This document shows positions 1 to 6,095 of a stretch of DNA of 10,164 nt, piece after piece. Source of the stretch: JAWWBN01 sp033720955 (lineage in GTDB: Bacteria; Acidobacteriota; Thermoanaerobaculia; Multivoradales; JAHEKO01); the NCBI GenBank assembly GCA_033720955.1, contig JAWWBN010000136.1, positions 1-10,164 on the forward strand, written 5' to 3'. The notes under the pieces were generated by a model. The model was not told where the DNA came from. It ran no database searches and saw nothing but the letters and a program-made list of their open reading frames with translations. Numbering within the stretch: position 1 is the stretch's first letter; the number at the start of each line of letters is the position of its first letter. Both the position numbers and the translations under genes were made by a program.

Positions 1-1
1 G

Positions 2-775
2 CTGCTCCTGGCCTGGGCGGCGGCGGCGCGGGCTCACGACGTCTGGCTGATGCCGGAGAGCTTCCGGCCGGCGGCCGGCGACCGCGTGGCGGTGCGGCTG
101 TTCGTGGGCGAGCGCTTCGCCGGGCAGGAGCTGGCGCGCAACGCCCGGCTGGTGGACCGCTTCTGGGCGATCGGGCCGCGCGGCGACAGCGAGCTCTCCG
201 GCGCGCACGGCCTGGCTCCGGCCGGCCTCCTGACCGTGCGGGACGCCGGAGCCCATCTCGTCACCTACCGCAGCCACGGCGGCCGCATCGAGCTGCCGGC
301 GGCGCAGTTCGAGGCGTATCTCCTGGAGGAGGGCCTGGAGCGGATCGTCGAGCTGCGGCGCGAGCGCGGCCAGAGCGAGGCTCCCGCCCGCGAGGCCTTC
401 GCCCGCTGCGCCCAGACCCTGCTGTGGGCGGGCGGCCTCCCCGCGCCGCCGCCCGGGCCGGCCGGATGCCCCTTCGAGCTCGCCCTGGAGAGCGACCCGA
501 GCGCGACGGCGGCCCCGGGAGAGCTGACGCTGCGGGCGCTCCTTCGCGGTGACGCGCTGGCCGGCGCCCGGGTGGTGGCGCTGCCGCAGGGGGCGCCGGA
601 GCGCGCGGTGAGCGGACGGAGCGGCGAGGACGGCCGGGTCGTCCTGCCCCTGGCCGAAGGCGGGGTCTGGCTCGTGAAGGCGGTCCACATGGAGGCCGCC
701 GACGACCAGCCGGGGATCGACTGGCAGAGCTGGTGGGCGTCGGTCACCTTCTCGCTGGGCGAGGAGGGCGACTGA
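2..775 (+). CDS. DUF4198 / NikM-like secreted protein (5' end cut by window edge)
   Basis: 257 codons are visible in frame from base 2 to the TGA at 773-775; the start codon lies off the left edge. The visible N-terminus reads LLLAWAAAARAHDVWL: the end of a hydrophobic signal peptide, an Ala-rich cleavage region, then the His-Asp-x-Trp-Leu opening typical of mature DUF4198 proteins. The C-terminal half looks like the family's Ig-like or carboxypeptidase-regulatory-like domain, with LTLRALLRGDALAGARV, a DGRVVLPL turn, GGVWLVKAVHM and a closing DWQSWWASVTF. Known family: DUF4198 proteins are exported and some accompany nickel or cobalt uptake (NikM), but many have no known role. No metal transporter is visible here, so metal handling is only a possibility. 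Only a few N-terminal residues should be missing. The stop overlaps the start region of the polymerase gene, so the two are probably co-transcribed, although no functional link is obvious. Confidence 0.85.
   Translation: MLLAWAAAARAHDVWLMPESFRPAAGDRVAVRLFVGERFAGQELARNARLVDRFWAIGPRGDSELSGAHGLAPAGLLTVRDAGAHLVTYRSHGGRIELPAAQFEAYLLEEGLERIVELRRERGQSEAPAREAFARCAQTLLWAGGLPAPPPGPAGCPFELALESDPSATAAPGELTLRALLRGDALAGARVVALPQGAPERAVSGRSGEDGRVVLPLAEGGVWLVKAVHMEAADDQPGIDWQSWWASVTFSLGEEGD
761..774 (+). promoter_or_regulatory. Shine-Dalgarno and CTG start of polB overlapping the upstream stop
   Basis: GAGGAGGG at 761-768 is a strong ribosome-binding site. Three bases later comes CTG at 772-774, which shares bases with the TGA stop (773-775) of the upstream gene, the same geometry as a common ATGA overlap. 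In the polymerase frame there is no ATG or TTG between here and the conserved GFLLQPTYRV segment. The only other candidate upstream is GTG at 733, which has no SD and would add 13 residues. Translation from CTG is inferred, not proven. Confidence 0.55.
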
Positions 776-3084
776 GCCTTCGCGGCTTCCTTCTCCAGCC
801 CACCTACCGGGTCGTGGCCGGGCGGCCCGTCGTCCACCTCTGGGGCGTCCTGGAGACCGGCGAGAGCTTTCTCGTCCGCGACCGGCGCTTCCGCCCGCAC
901 TTCTACCTGCTCGACGCCGACGCGGAGCGCGCCGCTCCCCTCGGCGCGGCCGACCAGCACCCCAGCCGGCGCACCACCTTCGACGGCCGGCCGGTGGTGC
1001 GGGTCGAGCTGACCCTGCCCTCCGACACCCCGCCGGTGCGCGAGCGGCTCCACCGCGCCGGCATCCCCACCTTCCAGGCCGACGTGCCCTTCGCCATGCT
1101 CTACCTGGCCGAGCGCGGCATCCGCGGGTCGCTGGCCATCCACGGCGAGAGCCGGCCGGGGCGCCGCGTGGACCGGCTGTGGGACGACCCCGAGCTGGAG
1201 CCGGCGGAGTACCGGCCCAGGCTGCGGGTGCTGTCGATCGACATCGAGACGGACCCGCGGGCGCGCCGCGTGCTCTCCGTGGCGCTCCACGGCTGCGGCG
1301 CCTCGGAGGTGCTCCTGGGCACCCCGGCCGGGATGACGGCTCCCGGCGGCGCGACGCCCTTCGCCACCGAGCGAGACCTCCTGGCCGGCTTTGGCGACCG
1401 GGTGCGGCAGCTCGACCCCGACGTGCTCACCGGATGGAACGTGGTGGACTTCGACCTCTCCGTGCTGGCGCGGCGGGCCGCCGCCCGCGGGGTGCCGCTG
1501 GAGCTGGGCCGCGGCCGCGGCGTCACCCGGATCACGGCCGGCCGGGGCCGCGAGGGGGCGCGGGCCCGGATCCCCGGGCGGCTGGTGCTGGACGGGATCC
1601 AGCTCCTGCGCGGCGCCTTCGTCCGCCTGGAGTCCTACTCCCTCGAGGCGGTCTCGCGGGAGCTCCTCGGCGAGGGCAAGCTGATCGCCGGCGGCGACCG
1701 GGGCCGGAAGATCCTCGACGCCTTCCGCGACGACCGGGAGCGCGTCGTCGAGTACAACCTGACCGACGCCCGGCTGGTCACCGACATCCTGGAGAAGCTC
1801 GAGCTGGTGGAGCTGGCGGTGGAGCGCAGCCGGCTGACCGGCCTGCCCCCCGACCGGGTGGCCTCCTCGGTGGCCGCCTTCGACTTCCTCTACCTCTCGG
1901 CCCTCCATCCCCGGGGCATCGTCGCCCCCACCGCCGGAGCCCGGCCGCCGGACGAGGTGCAGATGGGGGGCGGCCACGTCTTCGTGCCCGAGCCGGGGCT
2001 CTACCGGAACGTCCTGCTCTTCGACGTCCGCAGTCTCTATCCCAGTCTCATCCGCACCTTCCAGATCGACCCGCTGGGCTACGTCGCCGAGCCGGGGCCC
2101 GGGGAGGACCTCGTCGTCGCCCCGAACGGCGCCGCCTTCCGACGCCAGGACGGCATCCTGCCCCGCATGGTGGAGGAGCTCTTCCCCCGGCGGGCGGCGG
2201 CGCAGGCGGCCGGCGACCGGGTGGCGAGCCATGCCATCAAGATCCTGATGAACTCCTTTTTCGGCGTTCTGGGCACGCCGGTCTGCCGCTTTTTCAACCC
2301 CGAGATCGCCAACGCCATCACCTCCTGGGGCCGCGAGCTGCTCATCTGGTCGCGCGACTGGATCGAGGCCGGTGGCCGGCGGGTCCTCTACGGCGACACC
2401 GACAGCCTCTTCGTGGAGGCCGGCGAGGACGACCCCGGGGCGGCCCGACGGGTGGCCGCCGAGCTGGTTTCGGGGCTCAACGCCGCCCTCGCCCGGCACC
2501 TGGCGGAGCGCTGGCGGGTGGAGAGCCGGATCGAGGTCGAGTTCGAGGACCTCTACCTGAAGCTCTTCCTGCCGTCGGTGCGGGGCGGCGGCCGGGGCGC
2601 CCGCAAGCGCTACGCGGGGCTGGTCGAGCGGGAGGGCGAGCCGCGGGTGGTGCTGACCGGGCTGGAGGCGGTGCGCCGCGACTGGACCGAGCTGGCCCGG
2701 CGGGCCCAGCGCGAGCTCTACGAGCGGCTCTTCCGCGGCCGGCCGGTGGCGCCCTACCTGGCCGACCTGGTGCGTCGCATCCGCGCCGGCGAGCTGGACG
2801 ACCAGCTCGTCTACCGCAAGGCGCTGCGCAAGAGCCTCGATCAGTACACCGCCACCACCCCGCCCCACGTCGCAGCGGCCCGGCAGCTCCGCCGCCCCGG
2901 GCGGCTGATCTCCTACGTCATCACCACCGCCGGGCCGGAGCCGGCCGGACACGCGGCCAACCCCCTCGACTACGAGCACTACCTGGAGCGCCAGCTCCTG
3001 CCCGTGGCGGAGCCGGTGCTGGCCTTCGAGGGGCTCGACTTCCGCAAGGCGATCGGCGACGACCATCAGCTCGACCTCTTCTGA
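772..3084 (+). CDS. polB: DNA polymerase II (family B DNA-directed DNA polymerase)
   Basis: A full-length family B polymerase of 770 aa from the preferred CTG start, against 783 aa for E. coli Pol II. Pol II enzymes are repair and translesion polymerases with 3'-5' proofreading. Numbered from CTG772, exonuclease motif I is SIDIETDP (D157, E159), Exo II is GWNVVDFD (N223, D228) and Exo III is YNLTD (Y328, D332). Polymerase motif A is DVRSLYPS (D418), motif B is KILMNSFFG (K490 to G498), motif C is YGDTDS (D542, D544), and a KRY element lies at 612-614. All catalytic acids for both activities are present, so the enzyme should be active. Motif B carries Phe where the family consensus NSxYG has Tyr. 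The N-terminal QPTYRV...RPVVHLWG and FYLLDAD segments match the Pol II-type N-terminal domain. Codon usage matches the neighbours. A start at GTG733 is possible but less likely. I see no SOS (LexA) box directly upstream; that region lies inside the DUF4198 gene. Confidence 0.95.
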   Translation: MSLRGFLLQPTYRVVAGRPVVHLWGVLETGESFLVRDRRFRPHFYLLDADAERAAPLGAADQHPSRRTTFDGRPVVRVELTLPSDTPPVRERLHRAGIPTFQADVPFAMLYLAERGIRGSLAIHGESRPGRRVDRLWDDPELEPAEYRPRLRVLSIDIETDPRARRVLSVALHGCGASEVLLGTPAGMTAPGGATPFATERDLLAGFGDRVRQLDPDVLTGWNVVDFDLSVLARRAAARGVPLELGRGRGVTRITAGRGREGARARIPGRLVLDGIQLLRGAFVRLESYSLEAVSRELLGEGKLIAGGDRGRKILDAFRDDRERVVEYNLTDARLVTDILEKLELVELAVERSRLTGLPPDRVASSVAAFDFLYLSALHPRGIVAPTAGARPPDEVQMGGGHVFVPEPGLYRNVLLFDVRSLYPSLIRTFQIDPLGYVAEPGPGEDLVVAPNGAAFRRQDGILPRMVEELFPRRAAAQAAGDRVASHAIKILMNSFFGVLGTPVCRFFNPEIANAITSWGRELLIWSRDWIEAGGRRVLYGDTDSLFVEAGEDDPGAARRVAAELVSGLNAALARHLAERWRVESRIEVEFEDLYLKLFLPSVRGGGRGARKRYAGLVEREGEPRVVLTGLEAVRRDWTELARRAQRELYERLFRGRPVAPYLADLVRRIRAGELDDQLVYRKALRKSLDQYTATTPPHVAAARQLRRPGRLISYVITTAGPEPAGHAANPLDYEHYLERQLLPVAEPVLAFEGLDFRKAIGDDHQLDLF

Positions 3085-3139
3085 GCCGAAACCCCGGCGC
3101 TCCCGGGCACGTAGGAGGGGGAGAAAGGAGATCCCGCCG

Positions 3140-3691
3140 ATGAAGACCCGTCGCGCCCTGCCCCCGCTGGCCCTCGCCGTCGCCCTCGCCGTGCCGCTCG
3201 ACCCGGCGGTCGCGCCGCCCGCCTACGCCGGCGAGCCGCCGGTCGTCGAGCGGTACGACGACGGCGACTGGGAGGAGCTCGAGCGCCGGATGGAGGAGCT
3301 GGGCGAGCGCATGGGCGAGCTCGGCGAGCGGATCGGTCTCGAGGTGGCGGCGGCCATGGCCGCGGTGGAGTGGGAGGAGATCGGCGAGGAGATCGAGCGT
3401 CAGACCGCGGAGCTCGACCTGGAAGAGCTCGCCCGGCAGATCGAGCGCTCCGTCGAGCGCTCGCTGGACGCCGTCGACTGGGAGCGGCTGGAGCGCGACA
3501 TCGAGCGCTCGGTCGAGGGCTCCCTCGAGTCGGTGGACTGGGACCGGATCGGCGCCGACGTGGAGCGCGCCCTGGAGGAGGCCCTCGACGGCCTGGAGGG
3601 GCTGGAGGTCGAGATCGACCTCGACCGGCTCGAGCACAGCCTCCGCCGGCTCGAGCGCCGACTCGAGGAGCTCGAGAAGCGTCCCTCCTGA
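3140..3691 (+). CDS. Secreted acidic helical-repeat protein, function unknown
   Basis: A 183-aa protein with a textbook SD, AAAGGAG at 3124-3130, nine bases before the ATG. Residues 1-30 form a signal peptide: MKTRR, a hydrophobic core LALAVALAVPL, and a likely cleavage at AYA|GEP. The mature part is almost entirely charged helix rich in Glu, Arg and Leu. Residues about 76-151 are tandem repeats of 17-20 residues with consensus V-D-W-E-R-I/L-x-x-D-I-E-R-S-V-E-x-S-L (see the repeat entry). Residues 44-66 (WEELERRMEELGERMGELGER) and 161-180 (LDRLEHSLRRLERRLEELEK) look like coiled-coil or amphipathic helix with Leu spacing of 3-4. There are no cysteines, no lipobox and no second membrane segment, so it should be a soluble periplasmic or secreted protein. 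I do not recognise a named family. It lies 55 bp after polB on the same strand, with its own strong RBS, and converges on the copper oxidase gene. Confidence 0.85.
   Translation: MKTRRALPPLALAVALAVPLDPAVAPPAYAGEPPVVERYDDGDWEELERRMEELGERMGELGERIGLEVAAAMAAVEWEEIGEEIERQTAELDLEELARQIERSVERSLDAVDWERLERDIERSVEGSLESVDWDRIGADVERALEEALDGLEGLEVEIDLDRLEHSLRRLERRLEELEKRPS
3365..3592 (+). repeat. In-frame tandem protein repeats, about four units of 17-20 codons
   Basis: Four consecutive units inside the secreted protein: residues 76-92 (VEWEE...), 93-111 (DLEELARQIERSVERSLDA), 112-131 (VDWERLERDIERSVEGSLES) and 132-151 (VDWDRIGADVERALEEALDG). The last two are both exactly 20 codons (3473-3532 and 3533-3592). 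At DNA level they are clearly diverged, so this is an old protein-level repeat rather than a recent DNA duplication. Confidence 0.75.
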
Positions 3692-3711
3692 GGCGCCAGC
3701 CTAGGGCGTCT
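3691..3711. terminator. Possible weak bidirectional hairpin between convergent genes
   Basis: AGGCGCC (3691-3697) can pair with GGCGTCT (3705-3711) across a 7-base loop, giving seven pairs of which one is G-T. It spans the junction of the convergent repeat-protein and oxidase genes and includes the oxidase stop codon. There is no T-run on either side, so an intrinsic terminator is only a weak suggestion. Confidence 0.25.
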
Positions 3712-5203
3712 CCTCCTCCACGGGAGCGGGCGGCACGACCTGGACCATCACCGCCTCCGAGGGCACGCCGGCCCGGTTGACCGCGAAGAGCATGTAGTAG
3801 CCGGGGGGCGCCTCGTTCGGGTTGGTGGGTCCGTAGACCGTGACCCTCGCCCCCTTGATCAGCTCGAACTCGAGCGGCACGTAGCGCTGGGTGCTGTTGA
3901 CCGAGTGGGTCACCGCCGAGGGGCGGATCAGGACCACCTTCTCGATCTGCTTGCCCGGCTTGAGCTTCATCTGCACCTCGCCGCCGTACTCGAGGGTCGT
4001 CACGGCCTGCTTGATCCGAGGCCGCTTGCCCCGGTGCAGGTAGGGCGGGCGGTAGAACTCGGCGAAGGCGCCGGCGCCGCTGGCGCCGCCGGGCACGTCG
4101 TCCTGCCCGGCCGAGATGACCCTTCCGTCGGGGATCAGCACCGCGGTGGAGTGGTACATGCGGCCCCAGCGGGTGAGTCCGGCCGGGCTCCAGCGCCCCG
4201 TCTCCGGGTCGAAGATCTCCGCCTGGCGGACGGGATCGTCGTACAGGTTGTGACCGCCACCGCCCACGACCAGGACCTTGCCGTCGGGCAGCAGCACCGC
4301 GTTGGCGTGGCCGCGCGGCTGGCTCATCGGCGCGGTGTAGCGCCACTGCGGCTTCTTCTCCGAGAAGTCGATGACCTCGCAGGTGTCGGTGGGCCGGTCT
4401 CCCTCGTAGGTCTCGAAGCCGCCGCAGATCATCACCTTGAACGGATCCCCGGGGATCTGGAAGCTCGTTCCCTCCCACCGGTACTCACCGTGGTTGGTCC
4501 GCGCCACGCCGACCCAGCCCTCCGAGGGGTTGGTGGTGTCGAAGACCAGGGTTCGCGGCTCGACGCCCACATTGACCACCCGCCCGTCCGGAAGCAGGTG
4601 GACCCGCGGGTAGAGCTTGAAGACCTTCTTGCCCTCCTTGACGACCCGGATCCCTTCACCCGGCTCCATGATCTCCATCGCCGAGACCAGCTTGCAGTGG
4701 GAGTTGTTGCCGGAGAGGATCATCACCGAGCCGTCGCCGAGGGTCAGGTTGGTGGGGTAGTAGCGAGGCAGCCGCATCGGCTCGTAGGCCGTCCACTCGC
4801 GGGTGAAGGGGTCGAAGAGGAAGGTCTCCTCGCGGCCCTCCGTGGGGCAGCCTTCCTGCCGGATGCCGCCGGTCACGAAGATCTTGCCGTCGGCGAGGAA
4901 GGAGTGGCCGCTGCAGAAGACGTTGCTCTCCCAGGAGACGTCCTTGAACTTGTCGGTCTCGGGGTTCCAGATCTTGGCCCTGGAGCCCTCGTAGTAGACC
5001 CGGTTCTCCTCCGGGCCCCGGGCCTCCTCGTAGGCGTAGTGCATCACCTCGCCGGTCGCCAGGACCATCGCGTGGATCCCAACCACCGGCCACTTGCGTG
5101 GCGCCTCCCACGAGCCGATCTGGCTCGCCGGGGGCGCCGCCTCCACGACGGCCACGCCGGCCACGGCCAGGGCCGCCACGAACCGAGTCACTCTCCGTCT
5201 CAT
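3701..5203 (-). CDS. Secreted galactose/glyoxal oxidase-like radical copper oxidase (kelch + DUF1929)
   Basis: A 500-aa protein starting at ATG (5203-5201), with AGGAGA a few bases upstream. Residues 1-22 form a signal peptide (RRR, then a hydrophobic VAALAVAGVAVV core, likely cleavage near EA|APP). The body is a kelch-type beta-propeller with recurring PDGRVV/PDGKVLVVGG and FDPxTxxW strands (about 30-380), followed by a C-terminal DUF1929 immunoglobulin-like domain (about 385-488). Comparison with fungal galactose oxidase and glyoxal oxidase places every copper-site residue: Cys97 in NVFCSGH and Tyr149 in RYYPT (the Cys-Tyr thioether cofactor pair), Tyr350-His351 in GRMYHST, and His433 in VTHSVNSTQRYV. 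These enzymes oxidise primary alcohols or aldehydes with O2 and make H2O2. The RYYP and THS-N-QRYV contexts look closer to glyoxal oxidase and bacterial GlxA than to galactose oxidase. The substrate cannot be read from sequence. No polysaccharide synthase or copper chaperone is visible nearby. It lies 102 bp downstream of the STAS gene on the same strand. Confidence 0.9.
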   Translation of the reverse strand: MRRRVTRFVAALAVAGVAVVEAAPPASQIGSWEAPRKWPVVGIHAMVLATGEVMHYAYEEARGPEENRVYYEGSRAKIWNPETDKFKDVSWESNVFCSGHSFLADGKIFVTGGIRQEGCPTEGREETFLFDPFTREWTAYEPMRLPRYYPTNLTLGDGSVMILSGNNSHCKLVSAMEIMEPGEGIRVVKEGKKVFKLYPRVHLLPDGRVVNVGVEPRTLVFDTTNPSEGWVGVARTNHGEYRWEGTSFQIPGDPFKVMICGGFETYEGDRPTDTCEVIDFSEKKPQWRYTAPMSQPRGHANAVLLPDGKVLVVGGGGHNLYDDPVRQAEIFDPETGRWSPAGLTRWGRMYHSTAVLIPDGRVISAGQDDVPGGASGAGAFAEFYRPPYLHRGKRPRIKQAVTTLEYGGEVQMKLKPGKQIEKVVLIRPSAVTHSVNSTQRYVPLEFELIKGARVTVYGPTNPNEAPPGYYMLFAVNRAGVPSEAVMVQVVPPAPVEEETP

Positions 5204-5305
5204 CTGCTCTCCTGTTCTCGCGCACCCGGCAACGGCCGACGACCGCCGGCCAGCGGACTGTGCGCTGCGAGCTCTCCCGCGGCCGCTCGCGCGCCCTTCC
5301 AGCGA

Positions 5306-5653
5306 CTAGGGCAGGCCCGCGAAGTCGGCCAGGGCCTCCTCGATGCTGTCGTACGGCTCGAGCACTCCAGCCAGTTGGGTGACCGCCAGGATGTTGGTCA
5401 CCTTCGGGGAGATCTTCGCCAGCTTGAGGGAGCCACCGCGGCGGATCGTCGACGCGCGGACCGCCATCAGCTCGCCGACTCCGGACGAGTCGAGCGCCCG
5501 GCAGTTCTCCAGCACCAGGAGGATCTTGCGCCGACCCTCGCCCAGCGCCTTGTGGACCGCCTCGCGCAGCACCACGTCGCCCCGGCCGATCGTCAGCCGG
5601 CCGTCGAACTCGAGGATGGTGACGTCGCCCTTCTTTCTCTCGGTCACTTCCAT
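5306..5653 (-). CDS. STAS-domain anti-sigma factor antagonist (SpoIIAA-like)
   Basis: A 115-aa single-domain STAS protein. It starts at ATG (5653-5651) with a strong purine-rich SD (GGGGAGGGAA) just upstream. The fold signature is clear: a first strand VTILEFDGRLTIG (11-23), strand KILLVLENCRALDSSGVGEL (43-62) and strand GSLKLAKIS (74-82), then TNILAVTQLAGVLEPYDSIEEAL. The DSSG motif at 55-58 holds the phosphorylatable serine; Ser57 is the likely counterpart of SpoIIAA Ser58. Known role of the family: the unphosphorylated form binds an anti-sigma or serine-kinase partner (RsbW/SpoIIAB type) and frees a sigma factor or other target. No partner kinase, phosphatase or sigma factor lies in the window, so the partner must be elsewhere. 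An in-frame start at 5755 is rejected because it would overlap the divergent gene and both promoters. The copper oxidase lies 102 bp downstream and may or may not share its transcript. Confidence 0.93.
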   Translation of the reverse strand: MEVTERKKGDVTILEFDGRLTIGRGDVVLREAVHKALGEGRRKILLVLENCRALDSSGVGELMAVRASTIRRGGSLKLAKISPKVTNILAVTQLAGVLEPYDSIEEALADFAGLP

Positions 5654-5680
5654 GCCGGTTCCCTCCCCGGTTGGATGCTC

Positions 5681-5709
5681 ACGATAGCAGAGAGGCCCCT
5701 CGGCGCAAA
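5681..5709 (-). promoter_or_regulatory. Candidate promoter of the STAS gene
   Basis: Read on the - strand, TATCGT (5686-5681) resembles a -10 and TTTGCG (5709-5704) a poor -35, separated by exactly 17 bp. Transcription would begin about 20 bases before the STAS ATG, leaving just enough leader for its SD. The match to the sigma70 consensus is only moderate. Confidence 0.35.
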
Positions 5710-5718
5710 GGAGGGGCC
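5694..5718. repeat. Perfect 8-bp inverted repeat in the STAS / Rho-N divergent region
   Basis: GGCCCCTC (5694-5701) and GAGGGGCC (5711-5718) are perfect reverse complements separated by nine bases (GGCGCAAAG). The dyad centre (5706) lies at about -35 for both candidate divergent promoters, a position suited to an operator controlling both genes. It could also fold as a hairpin, but it lies upstream of both predicted transcripts. Confidence 0.5.
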
Positions 5719-5729
5719 GCTGGCTCCGG

Positions 5730-5735
5730 TATGAT
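5730..5735 (+). promoter_or_regulatory. Candidate -10 box for a leaderless Rho-N gene
   Basis: TATGAT at 5730-5735 is five of six matches to TATAAT and ends six bases before the ATG at 5742. Transcription would therefore start at or next to the start codon. No convincing -35 lies 17 bp upstream. The only SD-like run (AAAGGAGG, 5707-5714) is 27 bases from the ATG, too far for use. Confidence 0.5.
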
Positions 5736-5741
5736 CTCGCC

Positions 5742-6086
5742 ATGTCCGAAGACACCGCTCCGAGCGAGCTGACCTACGAGGATCTGCACCCCAAGACCGT
5801 CGCCGAGCTGCGCGACATCGCCCAGAAGCTGGAGCACGACGCCCTCCACGGCTACAGCACCATGCACAAGGAGCAGCTCCTGCCGGCGATCTGCGAGGCG
5901 CTGGGCATCGAGGCCCACGAGCACCACGAGGTGGTGGGCATCGACAAGGACCGCGTCAAGGCGAGGATCCGCGCCCTCAAGCAGCAGCGCCAGGAGGCGC
6001 TCGAGTCGGGCGACAAGAAACGCCTCAAGATCGCCCGCCGCCGTATCCGGCGCCTGAAGCGCAAGATCCGCCGCGCGACGGTCTGA
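5742..6086 (+). CDS. Small Rho N-terminal (SAP-like) domain protein with basic tail
   Basis: A 114-aa protein beginning at ATG 5742 and ending in TGA. Residues about 15-56 (LHPKTVAELRDIAQKL...LHGYSTMHKEQLLPAICEALGI) match the Rho_N helix-extended-loop-helix domain, with the typical TVAELR, GYSxMxKxxLLxAI pattern. This fold binds nucleic acid in transcription terminator Rho. A His-rich linker (AHEHHE, 58-63) follows. The tail at 70-112 is a strongly basic helix (DKKRLKIARRRIRRLKRKIRR) that should also bind RNA or DNA. It is far too short to be Rho itself and has no ATPase domain. Similar small proteins occur in other bacteria under the name Rho termination factor N-terminal domain protein; I know of no settled function. 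It is cytoplasmic, divergent from the STAS gene, and ends nine bases from the convergent permease gene. It lacks an SD and is probably translated from a leaderless mRNA. Confidence 0.85.
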   Translation: MSEDTAPSELTYEDLHPKTVAELRDIAQKLEHDALHGYSTMHKEQLLPAICEALGIEAHEHHEVVGIDKDRVKARIRALKQQRQEALESGDKKRLKIARRRIRRLKRKIRRATV

Positions 6087-6095
6087 CGAGACGGC

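Noticed and set aside
265..3066. 933-codon open frame on the - strand across polB
   Set aside because: It is the antisense shadow of a gene with perfect Pol II motifs. Its translation is rich in Gly, Pro, Ala, His and Arg with no domain, as expected for an open frame opposite a GC-rich gene.
3093..3107. CCCGG-CGCTC-CCGGG hairpin after polB as a terminator
   Set aside because: Only five pairs and no T-run follows; such hairpins arise by chance in DNA this GC-rich.
1179..3143. 654-codon + strand frame within polB
   Set aside because: An Arg/Pro/Gly-rich out-of-frame reading of polB with no recognisable motif.
3066..4478. 470-codon - strand frame across the secreted repeat gene and the oxidase
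   Set aside because: It overlaps two better genes and has a low-complexity Arg/Pro/Ala translation.
5234..5251. GGCCG...CGGCC inverted repeat between the STAS and oxidase genes
   Set aside because: A five-base G/C stem without a T-run or nearby promoter box; not distinguishable from chance. I see nothing else definite in the 102-bp gap apart from the oxidase SD.
3905..5734. 609-codon + strand frame opposite the copper oxidase and STAS genes
   Set aside because: Antisense to two genes with clear domains; its own translation shows none.
5654..5755. Start of the STAS protein at 5755
   Set aside because: It would add 34 residues without STAS similarity and overlap the divergent ATG and both candidate promoters; ATG 5653 has a strong SD.
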